The notes beneath the pieces were generated by a model. That model made no database searches. It saw nothing but the letters and a program-made list of their open reading frames with translations, and was not told the DNA's origin. DNA of 64,000 nt from Mesorhizobium sp. (GTDB taxonomy: Bacteria; Pseudomonadota; Alphaproteobacteria; Rhizobiales; Rhizobiaceae). Shown here one piece after another: positions 1 through 7,841 of the stretch. Within the stretch, counting starts at the first letter, position 1, and each line of letters begins with the position of its first letter. A program made the translations under genes and the position numbers. Where the stretch lies: assembly GCF_004963255.1 (NCBI RefSeq), contig NZ_SUGA01000001.1, forward strand, positions 124,001 through 188,000. The letters run 5' to 3'.

Positions 1-448
1 AATAGCGGATTGACATGAAGTGGCTGGTTCCCGGCGGCGCTTGCGACTGCCGAGAGTGAGGAACTGCGCCGTCGAATACCTTTTTGGCCGCATCCGGAAC
101 GTTGAAACCGCCTGGCAGGCTCATCCCCCTGGGCGGCGCTCCCTATTGCCGGCGATGCTGGCCCGGATGTCAAAACTTTGCGCAAAGTGGATAGCGGCAC
201 GGTTGTACTAGGAATAACCTGGAATCCGAATAGCGCGAGATCAAACAGCGCAGGAATATCGCCGACGAACGGCGAGTGGGGATCATGGGCTGGCTGAACC
301 ACTTCAGAGATGTGCACACAGGGCATCTGGTGCCCCTGAAGCAATCCTCTGTTGTGTAGCCGGCGACTGCTTTGCGGGAGCGTCAAGAAAATTAGATGCA
401 AATCGGGTTTGAGTGCAGCGGCGTGAATTAGCAGAGCAGGGGCGTAAG
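1..448. other. Upstream non-coding stretch
   Basis: No gene could be supported here. One 63-codon open frame with a GTG start at position 20 has no ribosome binding site, no recognisable motif and no partner, so it is left uncalled. The last bases before the sulfatase carry an AG-rich ribosome-binding-type sequence around 434-442. The window edge may cut off a gene that ends further upstream. Confidence 0.5.
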
Positions 449-1954
449 ATGAGAAACGATCGTGACTTCCCGGCTGAAGCCGGCACAACCAGCAAAATTA
501 CGCGGCGGGATGCATTGATGGCCGGGACGGCTGCCGCCGTTTCGCGATTGGCGGTACCCGTCGGCCTTTCAGGCGCACTCGCCGGGCTCGCCGGCGTTCA
601 GCCGGCGGCGGCCCAGCCCTCGCAGCCGAACATCGTCTTCATAGTTACGGACGATCAAGGCTGGAAAGACGTCGGCTATCACGGATCAGACATCAAGACG
701 CCCAACATCGACAAGCTTGCGTCGGACGGGGCGAAGCTCGAAGAATATTACGTGCAGCCAATGTGCACACCAACGCGTTGCGCCCTCATGACCGGCCGCT
801 ATCCGCTGCGCTATGGCATGCAGGTTGGCGTCGTCCCCGCCGCGGGGACCTATGGCCTCCCGCTCGACGAGACACTTCTTCCGCAAATCCTCAAAGACGC
901 GGGCTATCAGACGGCGATGAGCGGCAAATGGCATCTCGGCCATGCCAAGACGGACTACTGGCCGAAGCAGCGTGGATTTGACTCATTCTACGGGGCGACG
1001 GTCGGCGAGATCGACCATTTCAAACACGCTTCGCACGGTATCGCGGACTGGTACAGGAACAACAAGCCGCTCAAGGAGCCGGGCTTCGACAACACCCTGT
1101 TCGGTCAGGAAGCCGTCCGGGTCATCAACACTCACGACCAGAAGAAGCCGCTGTTCCTCTATCTCGCGTTCACCGCGCCCCACACGCCGTTCCAGGCGCC
1201 GAAGGAATATCTCGACCGCAACAAAAACATCGCCGACGAGAACCGCAGAGCCTACGCCGCCATGATCTCGGTGATCGACGACGAGGTCGGCAATGTCGTC
1301 GCCGCCCTCGAGAAGAAGGGGATTCGCGACAACACCCTGATCGTTTACATGAGCGACAATGGCGGTGTCACCAACTCGATGTTTTCGGGGGACTCAAAGG
1401 TAAGCGGCAAGCTGCCTGCGGATAACGGCCCCTATCGCGACGGAAAAGGCACCCTCTATGAGGGCGGCACCCGCTCGGTCGCATTCATGAACTGGCCCGG
1501 CAAGATCAAACCTGGCGTCTTCAATGGCCTCATGCACGTCGTTGACATGTTGCCGACATTGGCCGGGCTGGCTGGTGCCAAGCCCGGCAAGGACAAACCT
1601 CTGGACGGCATGGATATGTGGCCGGCCATCAGCGAGGGAAAGCCTTCGCCGCGCAAAGAGATTGTCTACAATGTCGATCCGATGGCCGGTGCGGTGCGCG
1701 AGGGCGAATGGAAACTGATGTGGGCGGCAGCGTTGCCGCAACGGATAGAGCTGTTCAATTTGGCGGAGGACAAATCGGAAGCCAGCAATCTGGCTGACAA
1801 GTATCCTGACAAAGTCAAGGCGTTGCAGGCAAGGATCACCGAGCTCGCGACCCAGATGAAGCCTCCCCTGTTGCTGATGGAAGCCGTGCGGCTGACGTAC
1901 TTCACGCCGCTGGTGACGCCAAGCCCTGAAGAAATGTTCGCTGCGGGGGATTGA
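449..1954 (+). CDS. Arylsulfatase, Tat-exported, formylglycine type
   Basis: This 501-residue protein is a type I sulfatase that hydrolyses sulfate esters, probably in the periplasm. A twin-arginine signal is visible at about residues 18-24 (T-R-R-D-A-L), followed by an Ala-rich hydrophobic stretch and an A-x-A-type cleavage region near residue 55. Mature sequence begins with the metal-binding N-I-V-F-I-V-T-D-D (D68, D69). The sulfatase signature C-T-P-T-R is at residues 106-110 and continues to T-G-R-Y-P; C106 is the residue expected to be converted to formylglycine. I chose the ATG at 449 because an AG-rich ribosome site precedes it; an in-frame start at 413 is possible. The next gene, seven bases downstream, encodes the maturase. 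The natural substrate cannot be told from sequence. Confidence 0.92.
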   Translation: MRNDRDFPAEAGTTSKITRRDALMAGTAAAVSRLAVPVGLSGALAGLAGVQPAAAQPSQPNIVFIVTDDQGWKDVGYHGSDIKTPNIDKLASDGAKLEEYYVQPMCTPTRCALMTGRYPLRYGMQVGVVPAAGTYGLPLDETLLPQILKDAGYQTAMSGKWHLGHAKTDYWPKQRGFDSFYGATVGEIDHFKHASHGIADWYRNNKPLKEPGFDNTLFGQEAVRVINTHDQKKPLFLYLAFTAPHTPFQAPKEYLDRNKNIADENRRAYAAMISVIDDEVGNVVAALEKKGIRDNTLIVYMSDNGGVTNSMFSGDSKVSGKLPADNGPYRDGKGTLYEGGTRSVAFMNWPGKIKPGVFNGLMHVVDMLPTLAGLAGAKPGKDKPLDGMDMWPAISEGKPSPRKEIVYNVDPMAGAVREGEWKLMWAAALPQRIELFNLAEDKSEASNLADKYPDKVKALQARITELATQMKPPLLLMEAVRLTYFTPLVTPSPEEMFAAGD

Positions 1955-1961
1955 AAGGCGG

Positions 1962-2945
1962 ATGCGTTCTGCCGTTCCGACGAGGCCGCCCGATGCACGA
2001 CTTGTCGCAAGGCCGGCGATTTCGTCAAACGGCGATATGCTTTGGATCCCCGGCGGCGAATTCCTCATGGGCTCGGACAGCCACTATCCGGAAGAGGCGC
2101 CGGCGCATCGCGTCGTCGTCGGCGGCTTCTGGATGGATCGCACGACCGTCACGAATGCCGAGTTCAGGCGCTTCGTCGAGGCGACCGGTTATGTCACGCT
2201 GGCCGAGCGCCCGGCAAATGCCGCGGACTATCCCGGAGCCAGCGCCGAAGCACTGGCGCCGGCTTCGGCCCTGTTCGTCAGGCCTCCGCGCGGCATTGAT
2301 CGCAACAATCATTACAACTGGTGGGCTTACGTGCGCGGCGCCAACTGGCGGCATCCGCGCGGGCCCGCCAGCGGCCTAAGGGGGCTAGACAATCATCCCG
2401 TCGTGCACATCGCCTACGAGGACGCGGAAGCTTATGCGAACTGGGCGGGAAAGGCGCTGCCGACCGAGGCCGAGTGGGAGTTTGCCGCACGCGGCGGGCT
2501 TGACGGCGCCGAATTCGTTTGGGGCGCCGAACTGACGCCCGGCGGCCGGCATATGGCCAACACTTATCAGGGCGAGTTTCCCTATCGCAACGACTGTGAG
2601 GACGGCTACGAATGGACCGCACCGGTCGGCTCGTTCCCGGCAAACGGCTATGGACTTTATGACATGGCCGGCAATGTCTGGCAGTGGACCACCGACTGGT
2701 ATCAGGAGCACCGCCGGATCGAGAGCCCCTGTTGCACGATGGACAATCCGCGCGGCGGGGAGCGGGAGGCGAGTTACGACCCGCTCACGCCCGACATGAG
2801 GATTCCGCGCAAGGTCACCAAAGGCGGGTCTTTCCTGTGCGCCCCCAGCTACTGCCGCCGTTACCGCCCGGCTGCTCGCATGGCGCAGCCCGTGGACACC
2901 TCCACCTGCCACCTTGGGTTTCGTTGCATCGCGCGTTCGTCGTGA
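1962..2945 (+). CDS. Formylglycine-generating enzyme (sulfatase-modifying factor)
   Basis: This 327-residue protein belongs to the FGE/SUMF1 family, which oxidises the sulfatase active-site cysteine to formylglycine. The N-terminal half has the family landmarks W-I-P-G-G-E-F-x-M-G-S and P-x-H-x-V, and the centre has A-Y-A-N-W-A-G-K with L-P-T-E-A-E-W-E. The C-terminal segment K-G-G-S-F-L-C-x4-C-R-R-Y-R ends in L-G-F-R-C. C293 and C298 align with the two catalytic cysteines of aerobic FGE, so the enzyme should be active. No signal peptide is seen, which fits modification in the cytoplasm before Tat export of the folded sulfatase. The start lies 7 bases after the sulfatase stop, with an AAGGCGG ribosome site between them, indicating one operon. 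Confidence 0.93.
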   Translation: MRSAVPTRPPDARLVARPAISSNGDMLWIPGGEFLMGSDSHYPEEAPAHRVVVGGFWMDRTTVTNAEFRRFVEATGYVTLAERPANAADYPGASAEALAPASALFVRPPRGIDRNNHYNWWAYVRGANWRHPRGPASGLRGLDNHPVVHIAYEDAEAYANWAGKALPTEAEWEFAARGGLDGAEFVWGAELTPGGRHMANTYQGEFPYRNDCEDGYEWTAPVGSFPANGYGLYDMAGNVWQWTTDWYQEHRRIESPCCTMDNPRGGEREASYDPLTPDMRIPRKVTKGGSFLCAPSYCRRYRPAARMAQPVDTSTCHLGFRCIARSS

Positions 2946-3272
2946 CGAGCACGCGCTGAGATGTTCAGGTCGGGGAAGACAGGACCTAGCACTTCGTGCG
3001 AATGTAGCTTCATGAAGGGCTTCGGATTCTTGTTGCCGTCCATCTACACCACGAAAACTGGGTCAGAGTGAACAGCGCCATCTGACTTTTCGCATCGCGC
3101 CGGTCGCATGGGAGACGATGAATTCGCGGACGGTGAGGGGCGATCTGCGGCCTCCTCAGTAATACGAATTGAAAATTGCGCCCTCATGTTTCACAACAGG
3201 TCGGTTAGGCCCCAGGATGGCTTCCCCAACCGCCCCGGTTCCCAAGGCGAGAATTCAAAAAGACGTTCGGAA
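2946..3272. other. Intergenic region, sulfatase operon to glycosyltransferase operon
   Basis: These 327 bases separate the formylglycine enzyme from the first glycosyltransferase. The glycosyltransferase frame stays open upstream to about 3108, but that extension resembles no conserved protein N-terminus, so it is treated as non-coding. No clear promoter, hairpin or repeat was seen. Confidence 0.5.
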
Positions 3273-4487
3273 ATGATCCAGCACGCACAAGACGCTCGAA
3301 TTCTCATGTACAGCCACGATACGTTCGGGCTCGGCCACCTGCAGCGCTGTCGGACCATCGCGCATTCGCTGGTCGAGGATTTCCGCGGACTTCAGGTGCT
3401 GATCATTTCAGGCGCGCCTATCGCCGGCGCCTTCGATTATCGCGCCCGTGTCGACTTCGTGAAGATCCCCAGCGTCATCAAGTTGCGCAACGGCGAGTAC
3501 ACCTCGCTGGAAAAGGATATCGATCTGCATGAGACGCTCAGGATGCGCCAGTCGATCATCCGCCATACGGCCGAGACCTTCCGGCCGGATATCTTCATCG
3601 TCGACAAGGAACCGCTCGGCCTGCGCGGTGAGATCGAGGACACGCTGTCCTACCTCAAGACGCGGGGTACCACGCTCGTGCTTGGGCTGCGCGAGGTGAT
3701 GGATGCGCCGCATCTGCTCGAAGCAGAGTGGGCACGCAGGGATGTGATGCGCAAGATAGGCCTGTTCTATGACAAGGTCTGGGTCTATGGCCCGCCGGAT
3801 TTCTACGATCCGTTGACCGGCTTGGATGTGCCGCCGGCTGTCAGGGCAAGGATGAGGTTCGTCGGTTTCCTGCAACGGCGCCTGCAACGGAACGAGTTGC
3901 CCGGTCACCGGCCGGAGGGTGAGTATATCCTCGTCACCACAGGGGGCGGCGGTGACGGCGCGGAACTGATCCACGACGTCATTGATGCCTATCAGCAGAA
4001 CCCGCAGTTGCAGCACAGGGCGCTGATCGTGCTCGGACCCTACATGCCGGCGCGAAAGCGCAACAAGCTGCTCAAGAAGGGGTCCAAGATCCCCTGCATC
4101 AAGATCATCGAGTTCGACAACCGCATGGAAGACCTGATTGCCGGGGCTAAGGCGGTAGTGGCGATGGGCGGTTACAACACCTATTGCGAGATATTGTCTT
4201 TCGACAAGCCGGCGCTGATCGTGCCGCGCGTTGAACCCCGCGAGGAACAACTGATCCGCGCTCGGCGCGCAGCCGAACTCGGCCTTATCGAGATGCTTTT
4301 GCCGGATGAAGCCAAGGATTCCCAGCGGTTTGCCGATGCACTGGTGGCGCTGCCGGACCGGCCCCGCCCATCCCAGAGCAATCCGCATCTGAGGCTGGAA
4401 GGGCTGCCCCATATTTCCGAAATCGTCGCGGAACTGTTCGACCGGCGGGCCAGCCCCCAGCTTTCGGTCATTGAAGGAATGAGCTGA
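3273..4487 (+). CDS. MurG/GT28-like glycosyltransferase (COG4671-type)
   Basis: This 404-residue protein has the GT-B architecture of UDP-sugar transferases related to MurG. Near the N-terminus, L-M-Y-S-H-D-T-F-G-L-G-H-L-Q-R resembles the glycine-rich GxGH loop. Near the C-terminus, M-G-G-Y-N-T-Y-C-E-I-L followed by P-A-L-I-V-P-R is the donor-binding signature of the GT28 C-terminal domain. No signal peptide or membrane segment is visible, so it should be cytoplasmic. The ATG at 3273 was chosen because the recognisable protein begins there; ribosome binding is weak. It is the first of three genes in tight succession (next start 1 base after the stop), and its sequence is related to the third, suggesting duplication. 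Donor and acceptor are unknown. Confidence 0.85.
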   Translation: MIQHAQDARILMYSHDTFGLGHLQRCRTIAHSLVEDFRGLQVLIISGAPIAGAFDYRARVDFVKIPSVIKLRNGEYTSLEKDIDLHETLRMRQSIIRHTAETFRPDIFIVDKEPLGLRGEIEDTLSYLKTRGTTLVLGLREVMDAPHLLEAEWARRDVMRKIGLFYDKVWVYGPPDFYDPLTGLDVPPAVRARMRFVGFLQRRLQRNELPGHRPEGEYILVTTGGGGDGAELIHDVIDAYQQNPQLQHRALIVLGPYMPARKRNKLLKKGSKIPCIKIIEFDNRMEDLIAGAKAVVAMGGYNTYCEILSFDKPALIVPRVEPREEQLIRARRAAELGLIEMLLPDEAKDSQRFADALVALPDRPRPSQSNPHLRLEGLPHISEIVAELFDRRASPQLSVIEGMS

Positions 4488-4488
4488 G

Positions 4489-5733
4489 TTGCGACGCCGC
4501 AAGATCGTCGTGGTTCTGAAGGGCTATCCGCGGCTGTCGGAAACCTTCATCGCGCAGGAACTGCTCGGTCTTGAGCGCGCGGGGTTCGACCTGATACTCG
4601 TTGCGCTCAGGCGACCGACCGACGAAAAACGCCACCCCGTGCATGACGAGATCAAAGCGCCCGTCCGTTATCTGCCGGAATATCTGCATGAAGAGCCGCT
4701 GCGCGTGCTTCGCTCGCTGTTTGCCTATCTGCTGCGGCCGGGTTTCTGGCGCGCGCTCGGATCGCTGGCTGCCGATATCCCCCGCGACTTCACGCGCAAT
4801 CGCGTGCGCCGCTTCGGGCAAGCGCTCGTGCTGGCGGCCGAATGGCCGGAAGACGCGGAATGGTTGCATGCGCATTTCGCGCACACGCCGGCATCGGTGA
4901 CACGCTATGCCAGCCTACTTCGTAGCCTGCCCTGGAGTTGCTCGGCCCATGCCAAGGATATCTGGACTTCGGCAGACTGGGATCTGGCCGGCAAGCTTTC
5001 CTCGGCGCGCTGGACGGTCACTTGTACAAAAACCGGCTTCGATCGTCTGAAAGAACTCGCCAACGGCAACTCGTCCGTGCATCTGAGCTACCATGGGCTC
5101 GACCTCGATCGCTTCGGCAGTTTCGGCGAGGCGCGAAAACAGCATGACGGCTCGGCGCCGGGCGAACCGGTCATCATTCTCAGTGTCGGGCGCGCCGTTG
5201 AAAAGAAAGGTTACGATACCCTGCTGAAGGCCCTTGCCCTCTTGCCTGGAGATTTGGCGTGGCGTTTCGAGCATATCGGCGGCGGCGAGGAACTGGAACG
5301 GCTCAAGGCACTGGCGCGAAAGCTTGGACTGGATGGCCGCGTCTCCTGGAAAGGTGCGCTTGCGCAGGAGGAGGTGCTCGAGCACTACCGCTGCGCCGAC
5401 ATCTTCGCCCTGGCCTGCAGGATCACCGCAAATGGCGACCGGGACGGTCTTCCGAATGTCCTGGTGGAGGCGGCCAGCCAGCGGCTTGCCTGCGTGTCGA
5501 CCGACATTTCCGGCGTGCCCGAGCTTTTATCGCCGGATGAAACCGGGCTGCTGGTTCCGACGGAAAACCCAATTGCCCTGGCCCAGGCCCTGGAGCGCCT
5601 GATCCGTGATCCCGTGCTGCGCGCCCGCCTCGGCGACGCCGCTGAGCGGCGCGTGCGCGGCAATTTCGATCATACGGCAAGCATTGGACAGCTCAAGGAA
5701 CTGTTCGAGCGCGAGTGGCGGGCCGCCGATTGA
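4489..5733 (+). CDS. Glycosyltransferase family 4
   Basis: This 414-residue protein is a GT4-type retaining glycosyltransferase. The N-terminal domain opens with K-G-Y-P-R-L-S-E-T-F-I, a common opening for this family. The donor-binding domain has I-L-S-V-G-R-A-V-E-K-K-G-Y near the middle and D-G-L-P-N-V-L-V-E-A at about residues 318-328 (E327), then S-G-V-P-E-L, matching the EX7E motif. The start is a TTG one base after the TGA of the preceding gene, and the end overlaps the following gene, so translation of all three glycosyltransferases is probably coupled. No membrane segment was seen. The sugar added is unknown. Confidence 0.88.
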   Translation: MRRRKIVVVLKGYPRLSETFIAQELLGLERAGFDLILVALRRPTDEKRHPVHDEIKAPVRYLPEYLHEEPLRVLRSLFAYLLRPGFWRALGSLAADIPRDFTRNRVRRFGQALVLAAEWPEDAEWLHAHFAHTPASVTRYASLLRSLPWSCSAHAKDIWTSADWDLAGKLSSARWTVTCTKTGFDRLKELANGNSSVHLSYHGLDLDRFGSFGEARKQHDGSAPGEPVIILSVGRAVEKKGYDTLLKALALLPGDLAWRFEHIGGGEELERLKALARKLGLDGRVSWKGALAQEEVLEHYRCADIFALACRITANGDRDGLPNVLVEAASQRLACVSTDISGVPELLSPDETGLLVPTENPIALAQALERLIRDPVLRARLGDAAERRVRGNFDHTASIGQLKELFEREWRAAD

Positions 5734-6860
5734 AGCGCGTCTTCCTCTATGTCCAGCACCTGCTCGGTATCGGCCATCTCGCGCGCTCCAGCCGCATCGC
5801 AGCGGCACTGGTCGATAACGGGTTTGACGTAACCGTCGTGACCGGCGGAGCGCCGATCGCGGGGTTTCCGGCACCAGAGGTAAAAACTGTGACCCTGCCG
5901 CCTGTCACCTCCGGTGATGAAGGATTTTCCGGACTTGTCGACCTGCAGGGCAAACCCATCGACGACGATTTCAAGAAACGGCGTTCAGAGATGCTGTTGC
6001 AGGCATACCGGGATTGCAGGCCTGATATCGTCATTGTCGAGGCCTTTCCATTTGGACGCCGGCAGATGCGCTTCGAACTCTTGCCGCTGATCGGGGCCAT
6101 CGAGGCGACATCGCCCAGACCGCTGCTGGCGACGTCTGTCCGCGATATCCTTCAGGAGCGCGTCAAGCCGGGCCGAAACGAGGAAACGGTCGATCTCATC
6201 AACCGGCATTTCGACCTTGTCATGGTCCACGGCGATCCGGCTTTCGCCACCATCGACAAGACATTTCCACTGGCTGGGGCGATCAGGGCCGAGGTCACCT
6301 ACACAGGGCTCGTTGCCGCGCCGCCACCGCCCGCGGCCTCCGAGCGCTTCGACATTCTGGTGTCGGTTGGCGGTGGGGCTGCCGGAAGGCGCCTTGTAAG
6401 CTCCACCATCGCAGCGGCCCGGAATGCTAACAATGGCTGGAAATGGTGTTTGATCACCGGCCCCAACCTGCCGAAAGACGAGTTTGACGCCATCGCACGC
6501 GATGCCACGCCGGGCCTGTCCATCTTCCGTTTCCGCGAGGATTTCGCCAGCCTGCTGACCGGCGCCCGCCTGTCGGTCTCGCAGGCGGGTTACAACACGG
6601 TCTGCGATGTCCTGCGCGCGGGTTGTCGCTCCCTGCTCGTGCCGTTTGCTGCTGGCGGGGAAACCGAACAAACGGTTCGCGCCCTGATGCTCGAAGAACT
6701 CGGCCTTGCAACGGTGCTGATGGAAAAGGACCTGACGCCTGAAGGTTTGGCGCAGGCGATCGAACAGGCCCTTTCGGGACCGGCGCCATCCGCGCATCGT
6801 CTCGATTTGGAAGGCGCGCGTCGCTCGGCGCAAATCCTGCGTGAGCGCCTCAAGTCCTAG
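5730..6860 (+). CDS. MurG/GT28-like glycosyltransferase, second copy
   Basis: This 376-residue protein is related to the product of the gene at 3273. It shows L-G-I-G-H-L-A-R-S-S-R in the N-terminal GxGH position, S-V-G-G-G-A-A-G-R at the start of the second Rossmann domain, and S-Q-A-G-Y-N-T-V-C-D-V-L then G-G-E-T-E-Q near the C-terminus. The start is taken as the TTG whose last two bases lie in the stop codon of the GT4 gene; a GTG 15 bases earlier is an alternative. Two GT28-like enzymes flanking one GT4 enzyme in a coupled operon suggests stepwise assembly of a short glycan. A two-hairpin repeat begins three bases downstream of the stop codon. Confidence 0.85.
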   Translation: MKRVFLYVQHLLGIGHLARSSRIAAALVDNGFDVTVVTGGAPIAGFPAPEVKTVTLPPVTSGDEGFSGLVDLQGKPIDDDFKKRRSEMLLQAYRDCRPDIVIVEAFPFGRRQMRFELLPLIGAIEATSPRPLLATSVRDILQERVKPGRNEETVDLINRHFDLVMVHGDPAFATIDKTFPLAGAIRAEVTYTGLVAAPPPPAASERFDILVSVGGGAAGRRLVSSTIAAARNANNGWKWCLITGPNLPKDEFDAIARDATPGLSIFRFREDFASLLTGARLSVSQAGYNTVCDVLRAGCRSLLVPFAAGGETEQTVRALMLEELGLATVLMEKDLTPEGLAQAIEQALSGPAPSAHRLDLEGARRSAQILRERLKS

Positions 6861-6862
6861 CT

Positions 6863-6953
6863 AGAGCGATTCACCGTTTCATGGAAACGGCAAACCGCTC
6901 TATCTCTTTGATTTGACGCAGTTCCGGACGGAATACCGTTTCCTGGTATCTGC
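6863..6953. repeat. Two-hairpin intergenic repeat, copy 1
   Basis: This is one of four copies of a repeat of about 90-105 bases. The first half is an imperfect inverted repeat reading AGAGCGATTCACCGTTTC then GAAACGG and CGCTCT. The second half has the core TTCCGGACGGAA followed by TTTCCTGG. It lies just after a glycosyltransferase operon. The second-half inverted arms are more decayed in this copy than in the copy at 27719. Confidence 0.7.
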
Positions 6954-7011
6954 CTTAGTCTTCATGCATGTCGTTGTCCCAAAACCGCTGCGCAGTTTTG
7001 GGCGAGACGCA

Positions 7012-7686
7012 TCACACAGTTCCTATCAGCATGAAGCGCGTATATTTTTTTGTCGGCAGTTCGCCCGAGAACCGCACCTCGCGAAGCGCCGCCATTGCTT
7101 TGAAGGCTGAAAGTGAAGCCACGCAGTTGATGTGCGTCGGCTCGCTGAAATAGTCATTCGATTGCAGCAGTACATTCGTGCCCTGCGGAAGCAGTGCAAG
7201 CCAGGCGCGCAGATCGGCGATGTGCTCGCAGCTCGTATTGACTATCAGGTCAGACGGTCCGGCCGCATAGTCGAGTGCGTACATATCTGCCGTCAGCGCC
7301 CGGAACCGGTCGCCGGCCTCCCGATTGAGGGTCCGGGCAACTGGCGCGACTTCGGCATCGATGTCGATACTGTCGATTGCATCGATATTGAAGCGAGGGT
7401 CGTTGAAAAGCATTGCCGGCAATATGCCGTACCATCCACCCAGAACCCATATGCGCGCGAACCGGCCGCCGCGGCTTTCGAACAGCCTGTCGAGCGCCCA
7501 CATCTTGCAGGCGACCTGCTTGTGGTTGAAGGCGTTGGCGATATCGGCATTCGGATGTTTGGCGATGACGCGCGCCAGCCCTGCCACGAGAGGGTGGTTG
7601 ACATAGGCAGCAATTCCCCGCGTGAGGTCCAAGGCTTGCTCGTGCCCGTCCATGCCGGCATTGCGTGGTTGCGTGACATCCATCAT
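7012..7686 (-). CDS. Class I SAM-methyltransferase-like protein
   Basis: The protein has about 224 residues from the chosen ATG. It contains R-I-W-V-L-G-G-W-Y-G-I-L-P-A-M-L-F, a motif I-like glycine-rich loop after a beta strand, then I-D-S-I-D-I-D, matching the acidic end of strand 2 in class I methyltransferases. Downstream, D-L-I-V-N-T-S-C-E-H resembles motif IV. The glycine loop is unusual, so activity is uncertain. The start is unsure: paired ATGs at 7683-7686 have no strong ribosome site, and a TTG at 7740 also opens the frame. It is transcribed away from the ABC-type gene at 7842 and towards the glycosyltransferase operon. The substrate is unknown; a role in decorating the same glycan is only inferred from position. 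Confidence 0.6.
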   Translation of the reverse strand: MMDVTQPRNAGMDGHEQALDLTRGIAAYVNHPLVAGLARVIAKHPNADIANAFNHKQVACKMWALDRLFESRGGRFARIWVLGGWYGILPAMLFNDPRFNIDAIDSIDIDAEVAPVARTLNREAGDRFRALTADMYALDYAAGPSDLIVNTSCEHIADLRAWLALLPQGTNVLLQSNDYFSEPTHINCVASLSAFKAMAALREVRFSGELPTKKYTRFMLIGTV

Positions 7687-7841
7687 ATTCGTCTTGTATT
7701 TCGGGATTTCGGGCGACACAACGCAATCTTGCCCCGCCAAGCGCCTCGCAGGCTTCGAACGTGTCGCCGGCGATGGTTGCCGATGCGCCGTTCACCAGCT
7801 GCTTCTACTTTGTTCCTTAAACTGAAGGTCCACAGTCGCAT

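Noticed and set aside
20..211. 63-codon frame at the window start
   Set aside because: GTG start without a ribosome site, no motif, and no neighbour to support it.
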